5,590 nt of DNA, taken from contig CALFBL010000236.1 of NCBI GenBank assembly GCA_937951695.1, forward strand, positions 1 to 5,590. Direction: 5' to 3'. Both the position numbers and the translations under genes were made by a program. This stretch comes from an uncultured Granulosicoccaceae bacterium. GTDB lineage: Bacteria; Pseudomonadota; Gammaproteobacteria; Granulosicoccales; Granulosicoccaceae. Below, piece by piece: positions 1 to 5,590 of the stretch. How positions within the stretch are numbered: position 1 is the first letter of the stretch; every line of letters begins with the position of its first letter. Below the pieces are notes generated by a model. That model was not told where the DNA came from. It was given only the letters and a program-made list of their open reading frames with translations, and did not search any database.

Positions 1-330
1 GCTGAGATAGATAGCCGCAATTGTGCCCATTGGAATAGCTACTGCTAGAGCAACTCCTGCACTCATCAAAGTCCCTGAAAGTAATGGCAGAATACCGTAT
101 TGAGGATTAATAAACAAAGGAGTCCACTTTGTTCCTGTTAAGAAGTCAATCAGAGGAACTTCTTGAAAAAATAAAAATGACTCTTTAATAAGAATGTATA
201 AAATAGCTACCGTTGTCGCTACCGACGAAAAAGCAGCTAAAAATAAAATAAATTCGATAACCTTTTCTTTAACTTGTCGCGTTACGTTAGGTTTATATGT
301 CTGTTTCGACCTGGATTTTAAAGTTGTTTG
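1..330 (-). CDS. pstC: Phosphate ABC transporter permease PstC, N-terminal fragment (3' end off the window, 5' end lost at a junction)
   Basis: Reading the minus strand from about 330 down to 1 gives an open frame with no stop. It shows a basic cytoplasmic start (KSRSKQ...RQVKEKV), a hydrophobic helix at about 258-187 (IEFILFLAAFSSVATTVAIL), a periplasmic-type stretch containing FLTGTKWTPLF and PQYGILPLLSGTL, and a second helix ending VAIPMGTIAAIYLS at the window edge. The LT.T.WTPLF / GI.PLLSGTL / VAIP.G.IAAIYLS pattern is that of PstC, the inner-membrane permease subunit of the PstSCAB phosphate importer. The rest of the protein lies beyond base 1. No convincing native start is visible: the frame stays open past the junction into znuC DNA, with GTG at 357-355 and ATG at 480-478. 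The segment is 36% G+C, unlike the rest of the window, so it probably comes from another genome or was transferred. Family assignment is fairly sure; donor lineage is not. Confidence 0.75.
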
Positions 331-1030
331 AGTCGTGGCGATACAGCGCGAGCGCACCTTGTGTACCCCTGCCGAACAACGCGCGGTATTCGGGAGCTGT
401 GGCGACCTGTTCTGGCCTACCCGCACAACAGACGTGTCCGTTAAGGCAAATAACGTGATCGGAGGAAGCCATGACCACATGCAGTTCATGGCTGACCATC
501 AATACCGCGCAACCCGACTGTTTACGTATGTCATCGATCTGGCGATAAAAGGCGGCAGAACCCGGTTGATCCAGCCCCTGAGTGGGTTCATCTAGGATGA
601 CTACCTGCGGCTCACCCAGCAATGCTCTGGCTAACAGTACCCGCTGACGCTGACCGCCGGAGAGTTCGGTATATTGCGCGTTAATGCAATCGGCTACGCC
701 GGCGGCTTCCAACGCAGCCTCGGCCGCATTTCGGCTGATGGCGCAAGGCAAACTGAGCAGTCGTTTTACCGACAACGGTAAGGTGGGGTCGATAACAACG
801 CTCTGTGGCTGATAACCGATGCGCACCGACTCTTTACGTTCGATGGTGCCACCACTTAACGGCACATTACCGATCAGGGCCTGTAACAGCGTCGACTTAC
901 CCGAGCCGTTGGGTCCGACAATGGTGGTGATTTCCGCAGGCGATACCTCGAACGACACCTTGTCGAGTATCGGTATTCCGCCGCGCTTTACTTGCACATC
1001 GGTTGCGCTGATTAACGGCAGTTGGGACAT
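293..1030 (-). CDS. znuC: Zinc ABC transporter ATP-binding protein ZnuC (C-terminal tail replaced at a junction)
   Basis: Cytoplasmic ATPase that powers zinc import with the permease ZnuB and the binding protein ZnuA. Of 245 residues it shows Walker A GPNGSGKST (39-47), Q-loop Q74, signature LSGGQ (123-127), Walker B VVILDEP (143-149, catalytic E148), D-loop GLD (152-154) and H-loop H181. The Cys/His stretch HVICLNGHVCCAG (192-204) closely matches the one in E. coli ZnuC and favours zinc over a generic ABC ATPase. The ATG at 1030 lies inside the end of zur (19 bp overlap) and has GGAGGG 3 nt upstream, so the two genes are likely translated together. ZnuC proteins usually end in a His-rich tail after LA.YRH; here the reading continues YRHDSNNFKIQVETDI in AT-rich DNA belonging to the pstC fragment. 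The last ~12 residues are therefore probably not native. znuB, the expected next gene, is missing. Regulation is presumably by Zur from the operator upstream of zur. Confidence 0.93.
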   Translation of the reverse strand: MSQLPLISATDVQVKRGGIPILDKVSFEVSPAEITTIVGPNGSGKSTLLQALIGNVPLSGGTIERKESVRIGYQPQSVVIDPTLPLSVKRLLSLPCAISRNAAEAALEAAGVADCINAQYTELSGGQRQRVLLARALLGEPQVVILDEPTQGLDQPGSAAFYRQIDDIRKQSGCAVLMVSHELHVVMASSDHVICLNGHVCCAGRPEQVATAPEYRALFGRGTQGALALYRHDSNNFKIQVETDI

Positions 1031-1503
1031 ACGCCCTCCACTTCAACCACGCACTGCTCCATCACAAAGCCTGCGTCTCGGGCCGTTTTCCCCAGCGCTC
1101 CGCGATTGAGTTCAGGATGCGTTTCCGCCACAACGCTGCACACTCGGCAAATCAAGAACGCCGGTGCGTGTTGTATCTCCGGCATACTGCAGGCAACGAA
1201 GGCGTTTAACCGCTCGATTTTGTGCGCGAAACCGTATTGCACCAGAAAATCCAGCGCGCGATAGGCCACCGGTGGCTGCGAATTAAATCCATCTTCACGT
1301 AATCGATCCAGAATGTCGTACGCCCCTATAGCCCGGTGTTCGGACAGCAGTATTTCCAGCACGCGTTGCCGGGCAGGCGTCAGTTGCAGCCCAGCCTGCT
1401 CACAGGCATGGGTGGCAAATCGTACCCCGTGCTGGATGCAGCGGCGATGATTGTGTCGATCGAACCCAGTCGCGGGCGCGGTTTTTGAAGAAACTATCGG
1501 CAT
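1012..1503 (-). CDS. zur: Zinc uptake regulator Zur (Fur family)
   Basis: Zinc-sensing repressor of 163 residues, usual for the family. The N-terminal half is the winged-helix DNA-binding domain, with LTPARQRVLEILL (41-53) and the recognition segment QPPVAYRALDFL (76-87). The C-terminal half is the metal-binding dimerisation domain. Two CxxC pairs, C119/C122 and C159/C162, match the structural zinc site of E. coli Zur. H94, C105, H112 and E127 line up with the Zur sensory site (H77, C88, H96, E111), with one residue fewer between C105 and H112. This pattern separates it from Fur and PerR. The ATG at 1503 is chosen because it leaves a normal N-terminus (FDRHNHRRCI...); the only nearby upstream ATG, 10 nt before it, is out of frame. 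Only a weak GGA precedes the start. zur leads the zur-znuC unit, divergent from znuA with 45 bp between the start codons. The shared palindrome at 1527-1549 suggests it represses itself, znuC and znuA. Confidence 0.93.
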   Translation of the reverse strand: MPIVSSKTAPATGFDRHNHRRCIQHGVRFATHACEQAGLQLTPARQRVLEILLSEHRAIGAYDILDRLREDGFNSQPPVAYRALDFLVQYGFAHKIERLNAFVACSMPEIQHAPAFLICRVCSVVAETHPELNRGALGKTARDAGFVMEQCVVEVEGVCPNCR

Positions 1504-1526
1504 AGGCGTCCATGCGGTGTGGAGCG

Positions 1527-1549
1527 TAGATGTTATACTATATCATCTA
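1527..1549. promoter_or_regulatory. Zur-box-like operator shared by zur-znuC and znuA
   Basis: A 23-bp palindrome centred on C1538. The inner arms are GATGTTATA and TATATCATC; counting outward, 10 of 11 base pairs are complementary (mismatch T1533/T1543). The core TGTTATA-N-TATA resembles the enterobacterial Zur consensus upstream of znuA/znuCB. Its place between divergent zur and znuA supports a single operator controlling both directions: zinc-loaded Zur would bind here and block transcription. The arm includes the A of the znuA ATG. A -10-like TATACT (1534-1539, plus strand) lies within it, but I see no good -35. Binding is inferred from the motif and its context. Confidence 0.85.
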
Positions 1550-2526
1550 TGAACATCTCACTACCCAAAACCCTAGGCTTGGCACTGAGCCTGCTCGTGC
1601 CGTGTTCGGTCGCCTACGCTGAAGTCCAGCGCCCATCGGCGCTTCCAAAGCAGAACGATGCGTCACCGGTGATCGGCGCTAACCCACACATCGACATCGC
1701 CACCGACATTCCGTTCATGGCATCGCTGATTACCAATATCGTAGGCGAGAACGATCGCGTAACGAGTCTCGTCACAGCGTCTGATTCACCCCACACCTTT
1801 GCGTTTCGACCCAGCACGATGCGCTCGATTCAAAACGCCGACTTGGTGGTGTTCATCGGTGAGCAGTTCATGCCAGCGGTGGTAAACGCGGTCAAGGAAG
1901 TCACCTCGGACAGCCAAATGCTGACCTTGCTTGATCTAGACGGCATCACGCTGTATAGATCGACTGAGAAAGATCAACACCATGAGCATGACGATAAGCC
2001 CGAACATAACGTGTTTGCCGACCCACATCTATGGACCGACCCATTAAACTTGCACGTCGTGGCTGGCGCGATTCGCGACCGGCTGATCGCTATCGACCCG
2101 GCCCGTCAGGCGAGCTTTACTGCAAACACTGATCGGGTCCTCGCAAATCTAGACACCTTCAATACCGAACAGCTGCGTCGCTGGCAGAGCACAAAGGCTG
2201 TGGCCTTTGTGTCAATGCACGACACCACGCGTTATTTCACCGAGCGCTATGGCCTTCACCCCGTGGATGTTTTATTCTCCGCGCAACACAGCTCACCGGG
2301 CGTAAAACAGCTCAGAGCTTTCCAGAAAGCGGTTCAGCAAGCGAACGTAGCTTGCGTTCTGACCGATCCGAACACCAACTCGAAATGGACTCAACCTTTC
2401 AATGATGCCACGGGGGTAACCGTGGCGATGGTTGACGCACTGGGTGTGACCACACCCGATGCCAATTACCTTAGCGTGCTTAACACCATGAGTGACACTT
2501 TGCACAGTTGTATTACTCGCCGGTGA
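1549..2526 (+). CDS. znuA: Periplasmic zinc-binding protein ZnuA
   Basis: Cluster A-I solute-binding protein that captures Zn2+ in the periplasm and delivers it to ZnuBC. With the ATG at 1549 it has 325 residues. The start gives a textbook signal peptide: Lys7, a hydrophobic run LGLALSLLVP, and cleavage after AYA (residue 24). An in-frame GTG at 1519 would add ten polar residues encoded by the operator, so it is rejected. Likely zinc ligands are H82 (SPHTFAFRPS), H160 (DPHLWTDP), H224 (SMHDTTRYF) and D296 (VDALG). A modest His/Asp loop, HHEHDD...EH at 144-153, corresponds to the charged flexible loop of ZnuA but is short. C269 and C321 probably form the family's disulfide. No Shine-Dalgarno sequence lies in the 8 nt before the ATG; GGAG at 1521-1524 is too far away. 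The gene is divergent from zur and expected to be repressed by Zur. Manganese or iron binding proteins are alternatives, but the zur/znuC context and the His loop favour zinc. Confidence 0.93.
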   Translation: MNISLPKTLGLALSLLVPCSVAYAEVQRPSALPKQNDASPVIGANPHIDIATDIPFMASLITNIVGENDRVTSLVTASDSPHTFAFRPSTMRSIQNADLVVFIGEQFMPAVVNAVKEVTSDSQMLTLLDLDGITLYRSTEKDQHHEHDDKPEHNVFADPHLWTDPLNLHVVAGAIRDRLIAIDPARQASFTANTDRVLANLDTFNTEQLRRWQSTKAVAFVSMHDTTRYFTERYGLHPVDVLFSAQHSSPGVKQLRAFQKAVQQANVACVLTDPNTNSKWTQPFNDATGVTVAMVDALGVTTPDANYLSVLNTMSDTLHSCITRR

Positions 2527-2554
2527 TACAGTCACCGTTTCGTAAATCGGAACC

Positions 2555-2573
2555 GGCGCGATAACAACGCGCC
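2555..2573. terminator. Possible bidirectional hairpin between convergent genes
   Basis: GGCGCG (2555-2560), a 7-nt loop ATAACAA and CGCGCC (2568-2573) form a perfect 6-bp G+C stem in the 72-bp gap between the converging ends of znuA and the M48 peptidase gene. A second small inverted repeat, GTGTG/CACAC (2584-2588 and 2593-2597), follows. Neither has a T-tract on either strand, so this is not a clear intrinsic terminator. The support is position and symmetry only. Confidence 0.3.
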
Positions 2574-2598
2574 AATGCTCATGGTGTGCGCCCACACA

Positions 2599-3441
2599 CT
2601 ACGTTGATTCTTTGTACAAGTCCATGACCTTCGCTGAATAGATTTTAAGATCGTTGATTCGAGTTTCATTGGATGGATGCGTGGATAACCACTCGGGACT
2701 GCCGCCCCCACCGGTTGCCTGACCCATCTTCTGCCACACCGAAATCGCCGCTCTTGGGTCATAGCCTGAGCGCGCCGCCAGTTCAACCCCAATCCGATCG
2801 GCTTCAGTTTCGTGCGAGCGACTGTTTTTGAGTTTGAACGTGGTGTCGTAGGCCAAACTGGCCATGTTTTGCGCGCCGGCACCGACGCCCAACAGGGCAC
2901 CACCAATGCCGATGGCAATACCCGTGGTGGCCTGTTCGGACGCACGCTCTCGGGAATGTTCGCGCAGCGCGTGGGCAATTTCGTGACCCATGATGGCGGC
3001 GATTTCCGCATCGGTCAGTTGCAGCTTATTGATGATGCCGCTGTAGAACGCAATTTTCCCACCTGGCATGGCCCAAGCGTTCAATTGGTCGGACTCAATG
3101 ACGTTGACATCCCATTCCCAATCCACAGCATCGGGACGGAAAACCGCCACCTGAGGAATCAGATTGTTGGCAATGGTACGAACACGCCGGGTCATGGCAG
3201 TGTTTGAATTCAGCGTACCCTTGGCTTGCTCCTCGGCAAGGATCTGTGTGTAGGCAGTGACGGCTCCCGCCTGAAGTTGAGCTTCGGATACCAGTGGCGA
3301 AAAGCGCTGCGCCCGATCGATACCAATGGTGCCGGGATTGGTGGTTTTTACGGTGGTACAGGCCACCAGTAGCACACTGAGTGAACCGACCGCAACCACC
3401 CGTCGACCGAGTTTAAGTGAGTTTTTCATCGTGTTAGTCAT
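2599..3441 (-). CDS. M48-family zinc metallopeptidase, predicted lipoprotein (LoiP/YggG-like)
   Basis: Predicted membrane-anchored endopeptidase of 280 residues. The ATG at 3441 is chosen because it overlaps the allA stop as TAATG, implying translational coupling; the reading frame extends 12 codons further but those lie inside allA. From this start there is a basic N-terminus, a hydrophobic stretch VVAVGSLSVLLVAC and a lipobox LLVAC with lipidated Cys28. The following Thr rather than Asp predicts export to the outer membrane. The catalytic motif HEIAH (153-157) provides two zinc ligands and the general base; E211 in ETEAD (211-215) is the likely third ligand. STHPSNETRI (253-262) is the usual C-terminal M48 signature. 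A glycine-rich stretch (173-190) follows the active site. E. coli relatives such as LoiP and BepA act in outer-membrane protein quality control; the substrate here is unknown. It is the last gene of an operon with purine-degradation enzymes, which is unexpected. Family assignment is firm, precise role open. Confidence 0.88.
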   Translation of the reverse strand: MTNTMKNSLKLGRRVVAVGSLSVLLVACTTVKTTNPGTIGIDRAQRFSPLVSEAQLQAGAVTAYTQILAEEQAKGTLNSNTAMTRRVRTIANNLIPQVAVFRPDAVDWEWDVNVIESDQLNAWAMPGGKIAFYSGIINKLQLTDAEIAAIMGHEIAHALREHSRERASEQATTGIAIGIGGALLGVGAGAQNMASLAYDTTFKLKNSRSHETEADRIGVELAARSGYDPRAAISVWQKMGQATGGGGSPEWLSTHPSNETRINDLKIYSAKVMDLYKEST

Positions 3442-3968
3442 TACGCTAATAAACTCTCTGAGTCTACGACAATCCAAGAGTTCTGCAGATCGTATTCTTG
3501 CAAATTGCTGCCACTGCCGCCAATTCTGTCAATCACCGCGAACAGTCCGTCGGTTCCAACCGGAGTCAACACACCGTGCCAGGTATTTCGCTGGTAGTTA
3601 ACTGCCTGTCGGCCATTGGTTGCAAACGCTAAAGGTCTCCCCGGGCGACCCGTAGCGTCCGGTGCCACGACAACCAGAAACGGCTCTGTGTGCATCGGGA
3701 TAAACGCCTGACTGCCCAGTGGATGACGCTCCAGTAAATCCAGCGTATGCGGCATCGAATACGGCTTCGCCTGAAACAGACTAATACCGCATTGCCCATC
3801 GCCTAAAAACGCCAGATTTGCCAAATCGTTGTAACGTTTGCAATTGCCTTTGTTAATTAGTTGGGTGTGAGGGTCGCGGATTTCAATGATATCACCAAAA
3901 GGTTCAAACGCTTGCGCTGTTAAGGGCATCACATTGAGCGTGTTGGCAGGGTTCGTTGTTTGGGTCAT
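3441..3968 (-). CDS. allA: Ureidoglycolate lyase
   Basis: Releases urea from (S)-ureidoglycolate to give glyoxylate, the last step of the allantoate branch of purine degradation. The 175-residue length is usual for the family. Conserved blocks are INKGNCKRYNDLA (38-50), PHTLDLLERHPLGSQAFIPM (73-92), NYQRNTWHGVL (124-134, with the conserved WH) and FAVIDRIGGSGSNLQEYDL (143-161), all recognisable AllA cupin-type signatures. The ATG at 3968 gives a standard start (MTQTTNPANTLNVMPLT). A longer in-frame reading from 4079 would overlap the 3' end of the fusion gene with unrelated basic sequence, so I reject it. It lies 16 bp after the UraD-PuuE stop, with no strong ribosome site, and its TAA overlaps the ATG of the M48 gene. 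Cytoplasmic. Allantoicase, which would supply its substrate from allantoate, is not in the window. Confidence 0.92.
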   Translation of the reverse strand: MTQTTNPANTLNVMPLTAQAFEPFGDIIEIRDPHTQLINKGNCKRYNDLANLAFLGDGQCGISLFQAKPYSMPHTLDLLERHPLGSQAFIPMHTEPFLVVVAPDATGRPGRPLAFATNGRQAVNYQRNTWHGVLTPVGTDGLFAVIDRIGGSGSNLQEYDLQNSWIVVDSESLLA

Positions 3969-3984
3969 CGGGGCAGTCCGAGTT

Positions 3985-5445
3985 TTACGTCTGCGCGTTA
4001 GACGCTGGGTGATGGCTTCGCCAATGTTTAGCAATAGCCTGACGCGTGCACACCCAGACTTTATCGTGTTCGCTGACATAGTCGAGAAAACGTTTCAAGG
4101 CGGCCACTCGGCCGGGCCGTCCGACCAATCGGCAATGCAAGCCCACTGACATCATCTTCGGGCTGTGCAGCCCTTCCTCGTACAACACATCAAAACTGTC
4201 CTTCAAGTATTGATAAAACTGCTCGCCAGTATTAAACCCTTGAGCGGTTGCGAAACGCATGTCGTTCGCATCGAGCGTGTAGGGCACCATCAACTGCGTT
4301 TGGCCGCCATCACACCGCCAGTACGGCAAGTCATCCGCGTAGCTGTCAGCGTTGTAGAGAAAGTCGCCCTCTTCAGCGGCAATTCGGTGAGAATTCGGGC
4401 TGCAGCGTCCGAGATACCACCCCGCCGGAGCGGACCCGGTGGCTGCTTCGTGGATACGCAAAGCGGTGCGAAAGTGTTCGCGCTCTTCAAGCTCGGGCAT
4501 GTACTGATAATCAATCCAGCGATAACCGTGGGAGGCAATTTCCCAGTTTGCCTCCAGCATGGCTTTTACCGCGTCGGGGTTACGCTGCAGGGCCATGGCA
4601 ACACCGAACACGGTAACCGGAAGCTTTCGTTCAGTGAACAGTCGATGCAATCGCCAAAACCCGGCCCGTGAACCGTATTCGTAGATCGATTCCATGTTGA
4701 TGTGACGCACACCTGGCAAGGCGCCAGCGCCGACAATTTCGGACAAAAAGGCTTCGGATGCGGCATCGCCATGTAGCACACAGTTCTCGCCACCTTCTTC
4801 AAAATTAACCACAAACTGCAAAGCGATACGCGCCTTATCCGGCCACTGAACGATCGGACCGAACGCTGCATAGCCGGTGAGATCTCGTGGGTAGGTCGTT
4901 TCAACCGCCATGGCCTGTAAACGAAAGCGTGCAATTCGATGTATTTCATGCAGCGCGCGCGCAAATTCCGCTTTCGCTGTGTTGGGTAAGCGCTCTTCAA
5001 AGCCTTGCAGAATGTCGCGGCGATTGCTGTGTCGAACCGCCATGATGAATGGGTGTGAAAACTTCTGCTGGTAGCGATCATTCAGCTCAGTGAACCGATC
5101 AAGTTCCTCTTTGGAGCATTGGTTCAGCCCCGCGCTGGCCTGCTCCTCACTGGAGTCAGCAGTCACCTTTCCTGCCAACGCTGCACGTCCGGCCAGATCC
5201 GGGTGGGCGTTGATCAGTTTCAGTTGCGCCTCGACCGAGGCGGAGGCCAGAACCGAGCGAAACCCGCGTAACAAGCCCTCTACGGTGTCGTGAGAGGTGT
5301 CCAGCCCCGATTCCCACAGCTCGCCTGCTACCCACGAAGAATGTTCGTACACTGCACCATAGCGCGCCACGAATTCTGCCTTGCCAAGCTCTGAGGTGCC
5401 GGGCAACGCAAATGTCTTGTTTTCAACGATTGATCGATCAGTCAT
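3985..5445 (-). CDS. Bifunctional OHCU decarboxylase (UraD) - allantoinase (PuuE) fusion
   Basis: One 486-residue frame joins two purine-degradation enzymes. Residues ~15-182 are UraD, which decarboxylates 2-oxo-4-hydroxy-4-carboxy-5-ureidoimidazoline to (S)-allantoin: INAHPDLAG (78-86, catalytic His81), SSEEQASAGLN (98-108), HPFIMAVR (131-138) and RALHEIHRIARFRL (163-176). Residues ~185-480 are a complete PuuE, a cofactor-independent allantoinase of the polysaccharide-deacetylase fold that hydrolyses allantoin to allantoate: YPRDLTGYA (185-193), NFEEGGENCVLHGD (214-227), MESIYEYGSRAGFWRL (251-266), SHGYRWIDYQYM (305-316), PYTLDANDMRF (388-398) and GLHCRLVGRP (435-444). There is almost no linker. 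Both parts look intact, so consecutive steps may be coupled. The ATG at 5445 gives a normal UraD start although no Shine-Dalgarno sequence is evident. The gene heads an operon with allA and the M48 gene and is divergent from uraH, whose enzyme makes the UraD substrate. From memory, fusions of this pair normally have PuuE first, so the order here is unusual. Confidence 0.93.
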   Translation of the reverse strand: MTDRSIVENKTFALPGTSELGKAEFVARYGAVYEHSSWVAGELWESGLDTSHDTVEGLLRGFRSVLASASVEAQLKLINAHPDLAGRAALAGKVTADSSEEQASAGLNQCSKEELDRFTELNDRYQQKFSHPFIMAVRHSNRRDILQGFEERLPNTAKAEFARALHEIHRIARFRLQAMAVETTYPRDLTGYAAFGPIVQWPDKARIALQFVVNFEEGGENCVLHGDAASEAFLSEIVGAGALPGVRHINMESIYEYGSRAGFWRLHRLFTERKLPVTVFGVAMALQRNPDAVKAMLEANWEIASHGYRWIDYQYMPELEEREHFRTALRIHEAATGSAPAGWYLGRCSPNSHRIAAEEGDFLYNADSYADDLPYWRCDGGQTQLMVPYTLDANDMRFATAQGFNTGEQFYQYLKDSFDVLYEEGLHSPKMMSVGLHCRLVGRPGRVAALKRFLDYVSEHDKVWVCTRQAIAKHWRSHHPASNAQT

Positions 5446-5554
5446 GCGGGGTCACTGGTGACAAAAACATTTAGTGCACAATATAAACGCTTAGCTCACC
5501 TGAGAGGGGTCGCTGGCGGCTACACTTTGACCTCATCACCGCAGGAGCCACGGC
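5446..5554. promoter_or_regulatory. Divergent intergenic region between uraD-puuE and uraH
   Basis: These 109 bp must carry the promoters for both purine-degradation transcripts. I see several short inverted repeats: GTCAC-TG-GTGAC (5451-5462), GTGCAC (5474-5479) and CTCA-CC-TGAG (5495-5504), plus an AT-rich patch AATATAAA (5480-5487) that could hold a -10 element on the minus strand. No convincing -35/-10 pair stands out in either direction. A regulator binding one of the repeats is possible but not shown. Confidence 0.4.
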
Positions 5555-5590
5555 ATGGGCCGTTTAACCACACACATCCTTGATACAGCT
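5555..5590 (+). CDS. uraH: 5-Hydroxyisourate hydrolase (UraH, transthyretin-like), N-terminal fragment cut by the window edge
   Basis: The last 12 codons of the window read MGRLTTHILDTA. This is the characteristic start of bacterial HIU hydrolase (LTTHVLDTA...), including the catalytic His in LTTH (residue 7 here). AGGAG at 5543-5547 sits 7 nt before the ATG, a good ribosome site. The enzyme hydrolyses 5-hydroxyisourate, the product of urate oxidase, to OHCU, the substrate of the divergent UraD-PuuE fusion, so the context agrees. The remainder (family length about 110-120 residues) lies off the window. Only 12 residues are visible, but the motif and context make the call fairly secure. Confidence 0.85.
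   Translation, partial: MGRLTTHILDTA

Noticed and set aside
1519..1548. GTG at 1519 as the znuA start
   Set aside because: It would place ten polar residues (MERRCYTISS) before a well-formed signal peptide, and these codons are the Zur operator.
2555..2597. Strong rho-independent terminator between znuA and the M48 gene
   Set aside because: Stem-loops exist but no T-run follows on either strand, so I list only a low-confidence hairpin.
2532..3011. 159-codon minus-strand open frame rich in Pro, Arg and Lys
   Set aside because: Lies almost wholly inside the M48 gene in another frame; no domain pattern, and the M48 frame carries clear catalytic motifs.
2812..3207. 131-codon plus-strand open frame
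   Set aside because: Antisense to the M48 coding region; no start context or recognisable motif.
3969..4079. N-terminal extension of allA to an ATG at 4079
   Set aside because: The extra 37 residues overlap the end of PuuE, are basic and unlike AllA; the 3968 start matches the family length.
4165..4671. 168-codon plus-strand open frame
   Set aside because: Antisense to the PuuE domain, whose motifs are conserved throughout; typical shadow frame in G+C-rich DNA.
4566..5081. 171-codon minus-strand open frame
   Set aside because: Same strand as the UraD-PuuE gene but another frame; composition odd and no family pattern.
5474..5479. GTGCAC palindrome as a specific regulator site
   Set aside because: A single 6-bp palindrome is expected by chance and matches no site I can name with confidence.

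Overview
The main part of this window (about 340-5590, roughly 55% G+C in the stretch I counted) looks like a gammaproteobacterial chromosome, probably close to Pseudomonas or marine relatives. The zur-znuC layout divergent from znuA is the one known from Pseudomonas, and the allantoinase and ureidoglycolate lyase closely resemble pseudomonad proteins as I remember them. The first ~330 bases differ: they are 36% G+C (109 of 300 counted) and encode a phosphate-transport permease fragment on the minus strand. This end is either an assembly chimera or a recombination breakpoint.

Layout: (1) about 1-330, minus strand: N-terminal part of a PstC-type permease, running off the left edge. (2) 293-1503, minus strand: zur and znuC, overlapping by 19 bp; the znuC tail reads into the AT-rich segment, and the expected znuB is absent. 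(3) 1504-1548: short divergent control region with a strong Zur-box-like palindrome (1527-1549) that touches the znuA start codon. (4) 1549-2526, plus strand: znuA, the periplasmic zinc-binding protein. (5) 2527-2598: convergent intergenic gap with two small hairpins. (6) 2599-5445, minus strand: an operon of a UraD-PuuE fusion, allA and a lipoprotein M48 metallopeptidase, tightly packed, the last pair joined by a TAATG stop/start overlap. (7) 5446-5554: divergent intergenic region, then the first 12 codons of uraH on the plus strand, cut by the right edge.

The window therefore joins two systems. The first is high-affinity zinc uptake: ZnuA captures Zn2+, ZnuC powers the permease, and Zur represses both directions from one operator when zinc is sufficient. 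The second is ureide catabolism: UraH and UraD turn 5-hydroxyisourate into (S)-allantoin, PuuE opens allantoin to allantoate, and AllA splits ureidoglycolate to glyoxylate and urea. Urate oxidase and allantoicase are not in the window. The points most worth a second look are the UraD-first order of the UraD-PuuE fusion, the operator-on-start-codon arrangement of znuA, the M48 lipoprotein coupled to allA, and the abrupt composition break at about 325-345. I saw no RNA genes, CRISPR arrays or insertion sequences.
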